Of a stretch of 64,000 nt of DNA, positions 39,183 to 47,021 are shown piece after piece; position 1 is the stretch's first letter, and every line of letters begins with the position of its first letter. Under the pieces are notes generated by a model, which was not told the origin of the DNA, searched no databases, and worked only from the letters and a program-made list of their open reading frames with translations. Location of the stretch: contig NZ_QXTH01000002.1 of the NCBI RefSeq assembly GCF_003946865.1, forward strand, positions 248,001-312,000, in the 5' to 3' direction. The DNA is from Antribacter gilvus. Lineage in GTDB: Bacteria; Actinomycetota; Actinomycetes; Actinomycetales; Cellulomonadaceae. The position numbers and the translations under genes were made by a program.

Positions 39183-40340
39183 GTGAAGTTCTCCGCGCAG
39201 ACCCGACTCCCGCTGATCGACGCCCTCCGCTTCGGCGCCGCGGCCGCCGTGCTGCTCTACCACCTGACCGCCACCTCGACGGCGTCGAGGTACTGGGGAG
39301 CGAGTCCGGACGAGGTCTTCGGGCCGCTCAACGAGGTGTCCCGCTACGGCTGGCTCGCGGTCGAGGTGCTGTTCATGATCTCCGGGTTCGTCATCCTCCT
39401 GACGGCGGAGGGGCGCGGTCTCCGTTCCTTCGTCGCGTCCCGCGCGGGCCGGCTGTTCCCCGCCTACTGGGCGTGCGTGGCGCTCACCGCCCTGCTGCAG
39501 TCGCTGTGGCACGACGGCCTCCGGCCCGGGCTGCTCGACACGCTCCTCAACCTGACGATGGTCCAGGACCTGCTCGACGCGCAGAGCGTCCAGGTCGTGT
39601 TCTGGACGCTCCTCGTGGAGCTGAAGTTCTACCTGCTCGTGGGCCTGCTGCTCGCGGCCGGACCCCTGACCTCGCGGCGCGCGCTCGCCCTCGCCGTGCT
39701 GTGGCCGGTGGTCGGCGGGCTCGCCGACGCGTTCACGTTCCCGGGGTCCGGCTTCCTGGTCTTCCTGCTCGTCCCGCACTACGCGCCGTACTTCTCCATC
39801 GGGATCCTCCTCTACCTGGTCCACCGCGACGGGCTCCGGTGGCCGACCGGCCTCGCGCTCGCCGGCGCACTCGCCGCCGGCGTCGTGCGGGTGGTGGGCA
39901 CGGCGGCGTCGGCCACCGAGCTCCAGGGTGTGCCCGTCAGCCCCGTGGTGGGCACCGTCGGGCTGCTCGCGGGCGTCGGCGCCCTGTGGGCCGCCGCCCG
40001 CCTGCCGCTGCCCGGGGCGCCGCGGCTGGGCGCGGCCCTCGCCGTCGGCGGTGCGCTGACCTACCCGCTCTACCTCGTGCACATGCAGTTCGGGTACGCG
40101 GCGGTGGACGCGCTCGACGGGGCCGACGGCGCCGTCGGCCCGTGGGGCGCTCTCGCCCTGGCGTGCGCGCTGAGCGTGGCCCTCGCCGCCGTCATCCACT
40201 ACGCCGTGGAGCGGCCGGGGAGCCCGCGCCTGCGGCGGCTCGTCCTGGGCTCGGACGCTCGGTCGGCGGCACCAGCAGCGGCACGACCCGCGGCCGACCT
40301 CACGCCAGCAGCGGCTGGACCACCTTCACCAGCTCGTTGA
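39183..40340 (+). CDS. Membrane acyltransferase (acyltransferase 3 / OafA family)
   Basis: 385 residues with about ten membrane segments. The family start RLPLIDALRFGAAAAVLLYH contains the catalytic His near residue 27. The second Arg-containing element VEVLFMISGFVILLTAEGRG and FVASRAGRLFPAYW follow. Such enzymes transfer acyl groups (acetyl, succinyl and others) to surface glycans or lipids. No SGNH domain is attached, unlike the second acyltransferase at 47 kb. The Ala/Pro-rich C-terminus overlaps the Nramp-like gene on the other strand by 41 bases. Confidence 0.88.
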   Translation: MKFSAQTRLPLIDALRFGAAAAVLLYHLTATSTASRYWGASPDEVFGPLNEVSRYGWLAVEVLFMISGFVILLTAEGRGLRSFVASRAGRLFPAYWACVALTALLQSLWHDGLRPGLLDTLLNLTMVQDLLDAQSVQVVFWTLLVELKFYLLVGLLLAAGPLTSRRALALAVLWPVVGGLADAFTFPGSGFLVFLLVPHYAPYFSIGILLYLVHRDGLRWPTGLALAGALAAGVVRVVGTAASATELQGVPVSPVVGTVGLLAGVGALWAAARLPLPGAPRLGAALAVGGALTYPLYLVHMQFGYAAVDALDGADGAVGPWGALALACALSVALAAVIHYAVERPGSPRLRRLVLGSDARSAAPAAARPAADLTPAAAGPPSPAR

Positions 40341-41565
40341 CACCCAGGACCAGGAACAGCGTCGCCACCGCGGCCAGCACCACGTTGAGCCACCACGTGT
40401 TGCGCCACCCGGCGGGCACCGCCGACGAGTTGAGCAGGAACAGCAGGGTGACCGCCATGAACGGCATGAACAGCGCGCCCAGCGCGCCGTACGCCACCAC
40501 GAGCGCGATCGGCCGGTCGAGCAGGAGCAGGAGCATGGGCGGGAACGTGAGCCACAGGATGTACGCCCGGTAGTAGGCGCCGCCCGCGTGGCGGCGCACG
40601 TCGTCCTCCGGGATCTTCCGGACGGTGCCCACGAAGTCGGCGAACATCAGCGACACCCCGTGCCACACCCCGAGCACCGACGAGAACGACGACGCCCAGA
40701 AGCCGACCAGGAACAGCGGCGCCATGAACGCGCCGTAGCGCTGCGCCAGCACCTCGGACAGGTCGAGGAGGCCGCCCTCGCCGTCGGCGATGGTGACGCC
40801 GCTGGAGTACAGGAGCTCCGCGCCGACGATCAGCATCGAGATCACGAAGATGCCCGACATCACGTACGCGGCCGCGTTGTCGATCCGCATGACGCGCATC
40901 CAGCCCGGCGCGTGCCAGCCCTTCTCGCGCAGCCAGTAGCCGTAGGCGGCGAGCGTGATGGTGCCGCCCACGCCTCCCGCGAGACCCAGCGTGTAGATGA
41001 CAGAGCCGTCCGGGATGCGTGGCACCAGGCCGCTGACGACGTCCCCCAGGTGGGGGAGGGTGAGCACCGCCGACCCGACGACCGTGAGGAACATGAGGCC
41101 GACGAGCACGGCGATGATCTTCTCGAGCGCCCGGTACCGGCCCGCCCAGACGAGGACGAGGCCGAGCACGCCCGAGCCCATGGCGAACCAGATCACGTCG
41201 ACCTGGGGGAACAGGGCGTTGAGCGGCAGCGCCGAGCTGGACATCGCCGCGGCGCCGTAGCTCAGGCCCCACACCACGATGTAGATCCCGAAGTAGGTCA
41301 TGGCCCAGGCGCCGAGCTGGCGCCAGCCGTCGATGATCGTGCGGCCGGTCGCGAGGGACCACCGGCCCGCGCCCTCGACGAGCGCGACCTTGATGATCAC
41401 GCCCGCCACGGCGGCCCACAAGAGCGCGTACCCGTACCGGCTGCCGGCCACCATCGTCGCCACGAGGTCGCCGGCACCGATACCGGTGGCCGCGACGACC
41501 AGCCCCGGCCCGATGACACGCCACCTGACCCTTTCCTGCACCTTGACGTCATTGTCCTTTTCCAT
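40300..41565 (-). CDS. Nramp-fold transporter lacking the canonical metal-binding motifs
   Basis: 421 residues from the ATG at 41565 (MEKDNDVKVQERVRWRVIGPG), about eleven membrane segments. Overall resemblance is to the Nramp/MntH family. However, TM1 reads ATGIGAGDLVATMVAGSRYG where true Nramps have DPGN, and TM6 reads GGTITLAAYGYWLREKGW where they have MPH. The Mn/Fe ligands are thus missing, and the substrate may be Mg2+, another cation or something else. The longer frame to 41661 is rejected because a -10 TATCGT lies six bases before this ATG. It converges with the acyltransferase. Confidence 0.8.
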   Translation of the reverse strand: MEKDNDVKVQERVRWRVIGPGLVVAATGIGAGDLVATMVAGSRYGYALLWAAVAGVIIKVALVEGAGRWSLATGRTIIDGWRQLGAWAMTYFGIYIVVWGLSYGAAAMSSSALPLNALFPQVDVIWFAMGSGVLGLVLVWAGRYRALEKIIAVLVGLMFLTVVGSAVLTLPHLGDVVSGLVPRIPDGSVIYTLGLAGGVGGTITLAAYGYWLREKGWHAPGWMRVMRIDNAAAYVMSGIFVISMLIVGAELLYSSGVTIADGEGGLLDLSEVLAQRYGAFMAPLFLVGFWASSFSSVLGVWHGVSLMFADFVGTVRKIPEDDVRRHAGGAYYRAYILWLTFPPMLLLLLDRPIALVVAYGALGALFMPFMAVTLLFLLNSSAVPAGWRNTWWLNVVLAAVATLFLVLGVNELVKVVQPLLA

Positions 41566-41571
41566 CCCATG

Positions 41572-41577
41572 ACGATA
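41572..41577 (-). promoter_or_regulatory. -10 box TATCGT for a leaderless Nramp-like mRNA
   Basis: TATCGT on the minus strand ends six bases before the ATG at 41565. The rest of the 292-base gap to proV (41566-41857) holds a TTGACC (41665-41670) facing proV and otherwise nothing that I recognise. Confidence 0.45.
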
Positions 41578-41857
41578 GCGGGCAGATACTTCACCCGGAA
41601 CCCCGGGCGGTGATTTCCCACCTGGCCCGGGGCCTCGCACTCCCGCGCGGGATAGCACCATTTCTTGACCGTTTCAACATCACAACAGGGTAACGATCGC
41701 GGCAACCGGACCTATCGGCACCACAGCACCGATCCCGTGGTGCTCACCGAGCCGCTGGACCCCCTCGGGAGCGGCTCCGAATCGTTGCCCGGGCAAGCAG
41801 ATGGGGCAGGGTGGTGCGGTACCGCCGTCCACACGGAAGGTGGCGAGCCCCGCCCCC

Positions 41858-42958
41858 ATGAGTGATTCCAACAGTCCGCCCCAGCACGCCCTGAGCGTGC
41901 GCAACGTCTTCAAGGCCTTCGGCCGACGACCCCAGGAGGTCGTCCGCCGGCTGCGCGCCGGCGCCACCCGCGACGACGTCCGCAACCTGGGCACCGCCGC
42001 CGTGATCGACGCGACCTTCGACGTGCGACGCGGCGAGATCTTCGTCGTCATGGGACTGTCCGGCTCCGGCAAGTCCACGCTGATCCGCATGCTCAACGGG
42101 CTCTGGAAGCCCACCTCCGGCCAGGTCCTCCTCGGCGACGTCGACATCGCGACCGCCTCGGACCGCCGCCTGCGCGAGCTGCGCCGGACCGGCGTCAGCA
42201 TGGTCTTCCAGCACTTCGCCCTCCTCCCCCACCGCACCGTCCTCGACAACGCGGCCTACCCCCTGGAGATCCAGGGCATCGGCAAGGAGGAGCGCCGCGC
42301 CTCCGCGCGCCGCACCCTCGACCTCGTCGGCCTCGGCGAGTGGGCCGACTCCCTGCCCTCCGAGCTCTCGGGCGGCATGCGCCAGCGCGTCGGCCTGGCC
42401 CGGGCGCTCGCAGCCGGCACCGACGTGCTCCTGATGGACGAGGCGTTCAGCGCCCTCGACCCGCTCATCCGCAGCGAGATGCAGGAGCAGCTGCTCGAGC
42501 TCCAGCGCACGCTGGGCAAGACCATCGTCTTCATCACCCACGACCTCAACGAGGCCATGCTCCTGGGCGACCGGATCGCCGTCATGCGGGACGGCGCCAT
42601 CGAGCAGATCGGCACCGCCGAGGAGATCCTCGACGCGCCCGCGAGCGACTACGTCGCCCGCTTCGTCGCCGACGTCGACCGGTCCCGCGTGCTCACCGCC
42701 TCGAGCGCCATGACTCCCCCGGAGAAGTCACCGGTCTGCACCGTCTCGGTGCCGCAGGACACGTCGCTCGCCGACGTCTTCGCGCCGCTCGCCGGCTCCG
42801 AGGGCACCGTCCGCGTGACCGACGACGACGGCGCGACCGTCGGGATGCTCCGGGCCGAGGACGTCGTCGCGGCACTCGTCACGCCGGCGTCCCCGCACGA
42901 GCCGGACGCCGAGCGCCGGCTGCTCTCCGAGAACCTCCAGGAAGGGGACGCCGCGTGA
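41858..42958 (+). CDS. proV: Glycine betaine/proline ABC transporter, ATP-binding protein
   Basis: 366 residues. It opens with the family-specific helix VRNVFKAFGRRPQEVVRRLR, then Walker [17 protein letters not shown], the Q-loop in VFQHFALLPHRTV, signature LSGGMRQRVGLARALA, Walker B VLLMDEAFSALD and switch His in FITHDLNEAM. A degenerate CBS-like regulatory tail follows (about 275-366). This matches ProV/OpuAA of the compatible-solute importers. The ATG at 41858 has no near Shine-Dalgarno; an in-frame GTG lies six codons upstream. It overlaps proW (GTGA). Confidence 0.92.
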   Translation: MSDSNSPPQHALSVRNVFKAFGRRPQEVVRRLRAGATRDDVRNLGTAAVIDATFDVRRGEIFVVMGLSGSGKSTLIRMLNGLWKPTSGQVLLGDVDIATASDRRLRELRRTGVSMVFQHFALLPHRTVLDNAAYPLEIQGIGKEERRASARRTLDLVGLGEWADSLPSELSGGMRQRVGLARALAAGTDVLLMDEAFSALDPLIRSEMQEQLLELQRTLGKTIVFITHDLNEAMLLGDRIAVMRDGAIEQIGTAEEILDAPASDYVARFVADVDRSRVLTASSAMTPPEKSPVCTVSVPQDTSLADVFAPLAGSEGTVRVTDDDGATVGMLRAEDVVAALVTPASPHEPDAERRLLSENLQEGDAA

Positions 42959-43827
42959 ACGCCGCCGACATGTTCCCCCGCATCCCGCTCGGCGACTGGG
43001 TCGAGACGGTCGTCGACTGGCTGACGGCCAACCTGCGCCCGTTCTTCCAGCTCATCAAGGACGTGCTGCTCGGCGCCTACGACGGGCTGGACTGGGTCCT
43101 CACGTCGCCGCCCGTGTGGGTCATGGCGCTGCTGCTCGCGGCCCTGGCCTACGCGGCGAAGGGCTGGCGGCTCGCCGTCGGCTCCCTGCTCGGCTTCGCC
43201 CTGATCCTCGGCATGGACCAGTGGGAGAACGCGATGGACACCCTCGCGCTCGTCCTCCTGTCCGCCGTGCTCGCCCTCGCGCTCGGCATCCCGCTGGGTA
43301 TCTGGGCAGCCCGGTCCGACCGGGTCTCCGCGGTGGTCCGGCCGGTCCTCGACCTGATGCAGACCCTCCCGGTCTTCGTCTACCTGATCCCCACGGTGGT
43401 CATCTTCCTGACCGGCGCCGTGCCCGGGATCGTGGCGACCGTCATCTTCGCGCTCGCGCCCTGCGTCCGGTTCACCGAGCTCGGCATCCGCCAGGTCGAC
43501 CACGAGGTGGTCGAGGCCGGCCGCGCGTTCGGCGCGACGCCCGGACGCATCCTGCGCCAGATCCAGCTGCCCCTGGCCGCCCCCACGATCATGGCGGGCA
43601 TCAACCAGGTGATCATGCTCGCGCTCTCGATGGTCGTCATCGCCGGCATGGTCGGCGCGGACGGCCTCGGCAGCGACGTGGTCGCCGCCCTGCAGCGCGT
43701 GAACGTCTCCCTCGGCGCCGAGGCCGGCCTGTCGGTCGTGGTCCTCGCCGTCTTCCTGGACCGCGTGACCTCCGCGCTGGCGAGCCGCTCGCCGGTCGCC
43801 CGCGCCCTGGCGCGCACCTCCGCCTGA
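42955..43827 (+). CDS. proW: Glycine betaine/proline ABC transporter, permease
   Basis: 290 residues. MFPRIPLGDWVETVVDWLTAN is the ProW-type N-terminal amphipathic region; six to seven membrane segments follow. The cytoplasmic EAA loop, DHEVVEAGRAFGATPGRILRQIQLPLAAPTIMAG, split here as EVVEAGRAFGATPG and RQIQLPLAAP, contacts the ATPase. It forms the channel of the importer. The GTG start overlaps the proV stop. Confidence 0.92.
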   Translation: MNAADMFPRIPLGDWVETVVDWLTANLRPFFQLIKDVLLGAYDGLDWVLTSPPVWVMALLLAALAYAAKGWRLAVGSLLGFALILGMDQWENAMDTLALVLLSAVLALALGIPLGIWAARSDRVSAVVRPVLDLMQTLPVFVYLIPTVVIFLTGAVPGIVATVIFALAPCVRFTELGIRQVDHEVVEAGRAFGATPGRILRQIQLPLAAPTIMAGINQVIMLALSMVVIAGMVGADGLGSDVVAALQRVNVSLGAEAGLSVVVLAVFLDRVTSALASRSPVARALARTSA

Positions 43828-43890
43828 CCCAGAACCCTCCCCAGAACGGGGTAACGCCCGGTGGCAGCACGCCCCGGGCACCAACCCGGT

Positions 43891-43908
43891 CGGGCACGAC
43901 CGTGCCCG
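43891..43908 (+). other. Small hairpin between proW and proX
   Basis: CGGGCAC (43891-43897) pairs with GTGCCCG (43902-43908) around GACC, 12 bases before the proX Shine-Dalgarno. It may stabilise or partly separate the binding-protein message, as often seen in ABC importer operons. Confidence 0.4.
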
Positions 43909-43924
43909 TCCACGGAAGGAAAAC

Positions 43925-44854
43925 ATGATTCCCGCACGTACCGTCCTGCGCCGCACCGGCGCCTCCGCGGCCGCCGTCGCGCTCGGCCTGAGCCTCACGG
44001 CCTGCGCCTCGGAAGAGTCCGCCGGAGGCACCGGCGACGCCGGGACCGAGACCCAGGAGACCTCGATCTCGATCGGCGTCCCGTCCGGCTGGGACGAGGG
44101 CATCGCCGTCTCCCACCTGTGGGCCTCGATCCTGGAGGACGAGGGCTACGAGGTGGAGACCGAGTCCGCCGACATCGGCGTCATCTTCACCGGCCTCGCA
44201 GGCGGCGACTTCGACGTCACCTTCGACACCTGGCTCCCCCTGACCCACGCCGACTACCTCGAGGAGTTCGGCAACGACATCTCGGACCTCGGCGCCTGGT
44301 ACGACAACGCCAAGCTCACCATCGCCGTGAACGAGGACTCCCCCGCGCAGTCCCTCGAGGACCTCGCCGCCATGGCGGACGAGTACGACAACCGCCTGGT
44401 GGGCATCGAGGCCGGCGCCGGCCTGACCCGGGTGACCGAGGACGCCGTCGTACCGCAGTACGGCCTGGAGGACATGGACTACGTCATCTCGTCCACCCCG
44501 GCCATGCTGGCCGAGCTCAAGGGCGCGACCGACGCCGGCGAGAACATCGCCGTGACGCTGTGGCGCCCGCACTGGGCCTACGACGAGTTCGGGATCCGCG
44601 ACCTGGAGGACCCGGCGGGCGCGCTGGGCGAGGCCGAGGAGATCCACACCTACGGCACCGCCGACTTCGCGGAGCGCTACCCCGACCTCGCACCGCTCAT
44701 CGGGGCCTTCCGCCTCGACGACGAGCAGCTGTTCTCGCTCGAGAACATGATGTTCAACTCGGACGAGCACGCCTCCGAGGCGGACGCCGTGGACGCGTGG
44801 CTCGAGGCGAACCCGACGTTCGTCGACGACCTCAAGGCCGCCGCAGCAGAGTGA
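43925..44854 (+). CDS. proX: Glycine betaine-type substrate-binding lipoprotein (OpuAC/ProX family)
   Basis: 309 residues. Signal peptide MIPARTVLRRTGASAAAVAL ends in a lipobox LSLTACAS (Cys near residue 27), so it is lipid-anchored outside the membrane. The mature protein shows OpuAC landmarks: IGVPSGWDEGIAVSHLWASI, FDVTFDTWLPLTHADY with an aromatic ligand Trp, and VTLWRPHWAYDEFGIRDLED. These aromatic residues usually box the quaternary ammonium of betaine. The ATG has GAAGGA upstream. It completes the proVWX importer for osmoprotection. Confidence 0.92.
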   Translation: MIPARTVLRRTGASAAAVALGLSLTACASEESAGGTGDAGTETQETSISIGVPSGWDEGIAVSHLWASILEDEGYEVETESADIGVIFTGLAGGDFDVTFDTWLPLTHADYLEEFGNDISDLGAWYDNAKLTIAVNEDSPAQSLEDLAAMADEYDNRLVGIEAGAGLTRVTEDAVVPQYGLEDMDYVISSTPAMLAELKGATDAGENIAVTLWRPHWAYDEFGIRDLEDPAGALGEAEEIHTYGTADFAERYPDLAPLIGAFRLDDEQLFSLENMMFNSDEHASEADAVDAWLEANPTFVDDLKAAAAE

Positions 44855-44870
44855 CCGTGACCGGATGAAC

Positions 44871-44930
44871 GGTCGCCGCGCCAGGCGGCGACCGCCGGCC
44901 GTGCCGGGCCCCGACGGGGTCCGGCACGGC
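44871..44930 (+). terminator. Double hairpin terminator after proX
   Basis: A 9-bp stem GGTCGCCGC/GCGGCGACC (44871-44879 with 44885-44893) is followed at once by a 15-bp stem (44898-44912 with 44916-44930, one G-U pair) and TGTT. It ends the proVWX operon. Confidence 0.7.
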
Positions 44931-44980
44931 TGTTCCCGGCAGGTACCGTGCTGGCAAGAACCCGTCCCGTCAGGAGAACC

Positions 44981-46846
44981 ATGAGCACGTTCACCCCGCC
45001 CGCACCGTTCCGGACCCGGCCCGACCTCGCCGGCACCTTCGGCATGGTGTCGTCCACGCACTGGGCCGCGAGCGCCTCCGCCCAGGCGGTGCTGGAGCGC
45101 GGCGGCAACGCGTTCGACGCCGCTGTCGCGGGTGCGTTCGTGCTGCACGTGGTCGAGCCGCACCTCAACGGCCCGGGCGGCGACATGGTGGGCATCTTCG
45201 CCACGGCGGAGGAACCGGGCAGCCCTCGGGTGCTGGTGGGGCAGGGACCGGCACCCGCGGGCGCGACGATCGAGCACTACGTGGGCGAAGGGCTCGACCT
45301 GGTGCCCGGCTCGGGGGCGCTCGCCGCCGCCGTCCCGGCAGCGGTGGACGCCTGGCTCCTCCTCCTCCGCGACCACGGCACGTGGGAGCTGCGCGACGTG
45401 CTCGCCTTCGCCGTCGGCTACGCGCGCGACGGGCACCCCGTGCTCCCGGCCGTGGCGCGCACGATCGGCACCGTGGCCGCGCTCTTCACGGAGCACTGGC
45501 CCACCTCGGCGGCGCTCTGGATGCCGGGCGGGCGGCCGCCGCGTGCGGGCGAGGTCGTCACCAACCCCGAGTACGCGGCCCTCCTCGACGAGCTGGTCGC
45601 CGCCGCGGACGCGGCCGGTGGCCGCGAGGCCGGGGTCGACGCCGCCCGTGCCACGTGGCGGGAGCGCGTCGGCACGGTGGTCGAGGAGTTCGTCCGCACG
45701 CCGCACCGCCACTCGGACGGCGCGGACCACGCGGGCGTCCTCACCGCAGCGGACCTCGCGGGCTTCAGCGCTTCCTACGAGGAGCCGACGACGGTCCGGT
45801 TCCGCGGGTGCACCGTCGCCAAGACGGGTGCGTGGGGCCAGGGCCCCGCCCTGCTGCAGACGCTCCGGATCCTCGACGGGCTCGACGACGAGCGGCTCGA
45901 CCCGTCCACCGAGCTGGGCGCCCACACGGTCCTGGAGGCGCAGAAGCTCGCGCTGGCCGACCGGGACGTCTGGTACGGCGACTCCGACGTGCCGCTGACG
46001 TACCTCTTGTCGGAGGAGTACGCGGCCGAGCGCCGCACCCTGATCGGCGACTCGGCGTCGCACGAGCTGCGGCCGGGCACGGTCCCGGGCCGGGCCACGC
46101 CGCCGGTCCCGCCGCTCCGCACCGAGTACGGGACCGACGCGCCCCTGGGGTCGCTCCCCGGCACCCCCGCCGGCGGGCCGACCTCCGGGGTCGGGGCGGG
46201 CCTGGGCGAGCCGACCGTCGTCGTGGGCGAGCCCGTCGTGGAGGCGACCGGCACCACGCGCGGTGACACGTGCCACCTCGACGTGGTCGACCGCTGGGGA
46301 AACATGATCTCGGCGACGCCGTCGGGCGGGTGGCTGCAGTCGTCGCCCACGGTGCCGGGCCTCGGCTTCTGCCTGGGCACCCGCCTCCAGATGACGTGGC
46401 TGGACCCGAGGTCGCCGTCGCGCCTGGAGCCGGGGAGGCGCCCCCGGACCACGCTCACCCCGACGCTCGTGCTGCGGGACGGGCAGCCGGTCCTGGCCTG
46501 CGGCTCCCCGGGCGGGGACCAGCAGGACCAGTGGCAGCTGACCTTCCTGCTCCGCGTGATCGTGGGCGGGTACACGCCCCAGCAGGCGATCGACGCCCCG
46601 TCGCTGCACACCACGTCGTCGCCGGGGTCGTTCTGGCCGCGTACCTGGACGCCGGGCGGGGCCGCAGTGGAGGACCGCCTCGGCGCGGACGTCGTCGCCG
46701 GGCTCGAGCGGCGCGGCCACGTGGTGACGCGGGCGGGCGACTGGTCGCTCGGGCGACTGTGCGCGGTGACGCGCGACCCGGCGACAGGCCTGCTCGGCGC
46801 CGCGGCCAACCCGCGCGGGGCGCAGGGCTACGCGACGGGCCGCTGA
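44981..46846 (+). CDS. Gamma-glutamyltransferase-family protein
   Basis: 621 residues from the ATG at 44981 with AGGAG upstream. The Ntn-hydrolase proenzyme layout is clear: large-subunit motif GGNAFDAAVAGAFVLHVVEP and GPGGDMVGIF, then the autocleavage site with nucleophile Thr430 in RGDTCHLDVVDRWGNMISAT, and the small-subunit CGSPGGDQQDQW. There is no signal peptide, so it is likely cytoplasmic. True GGTs cleave gamma-glutamyl bonds (glutathione, mycothiol-related or poly-glutamate); some relatives are cephalosporin or amide hydrolases, so the substrate stays open. It stands alone between a terminator and two palindromic elements. Confidence 0.88.
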   Translation: MSTFTPPAPFRTRPDLAGTFGMVSSTHWAASASAQAVLERGGNAFDAAVAGAFVLHVVEPHLNGPGGDMVGIFATAEEPGSPRVLVGQGPAPAGATIEHYVGEGLDLVPGSGALAAAVPAAVDAWLLLLRDHGTWELRDVLAFAVGYARDGHPVLPAVARTIGTVAALFTEHWPTSAALWMPGGRPPRAGEVVTNPEYAALLDELVAAADAAGGREAGVDAARATWRERVGTVVEEFVRTPHRHSDGADHAGVLTAADLAGFSASYEEPTTVRFRGCTVAKTGAWGQGPALLQTLRILDGLDDERLDPSTELGAHTVLEAQKLALADRDVWYGDSDVPLTYLLSEEYAAERRTLIGDSASHELRPGTVPGRATPPVPPLRTEYGTDAPLGSLPGTPAGGPTSGVGAGLGEPTVVVGEPVVEATGTTRGDTCHLDVVDRWGNMISATPSGGWLQSSPTVPGLGFCLGTRLQMTWLDPRSPSRLEPGRRPRTTLTPTLVLRDGQPVLACGSPGGDQQDQWQLTFLLRVIVGGYTPQQAIDAPSLHTTSSPGSFWPRTWTPGGAAVEDRLGADVVAGLERRGHVVTRAGDWSLGRLCAVTRDPATGLLGAAANPRGAQGYATGR

Positions 46847-46874
46847 CCCCGCCGCCGCCTCCCCCGAGCCACGG

Positions 46875-46911
46875 CGAGGTAGTGCCTCCGTCCGACGAAG
46901 GCACTACCTCG
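46875..46911. repeat. Interspersed palindrome, first of a tandem pair
   Basis: Arms 46875-46892 (CGAGGTAGTGCCTCCGTC) and 46894-46911 with one base between and one C/A mismatch in 18. It lies 29 bases past the gamma-glutamyltransferase stop. The inner triplet is GCC/GGC, as in the 29 kb copy. Confidence 0.8.
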
Positions 46912-46926
46912 GCCAACGAACCGTGC

Positions 46927-46963
46927 CGAGGTAGTCACCTCGTCCGACGAAGTGACTACCTCG
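46927..46963. repeat. Interspersed palindrome, second of a tandem pair
   Basis: Arms 46927-46944 (CGAGGTAGTCACCTCGTC) and 46946-46963, one base between, one C/A mismatch in 18. The inner triplet is CAC/GTG, changed in both arms relative to the neighbouring copy. It lies 16 bases beyond it. Confidence 0.8.
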
Positions 46964-47007
46964 CCACACCGGGCTCCCCCGGGGGCCCCGCCCCGGCAGC
47001 GACCGCT

Positions 47008-47013
47008 TACCCT
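47008..47013 (+). promoter_or_regulatory. -10 box TACCCT for a leaderless acyltransferase-SGNH mRNA
   Basis: TACCCT is followed after 8 bases by the GTG at 47022, with no Shine-Dalgarno. Confidence 0.5.
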
Positions 47014-47021
47014 GGACGACC

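Noticed and set aside
43637-46720. A 1027-codon open frame on the minus strand
   Set aside because: Antisense to proW, proX and the gamma-glutamyltransferase gene, which are clear; no domain seen.
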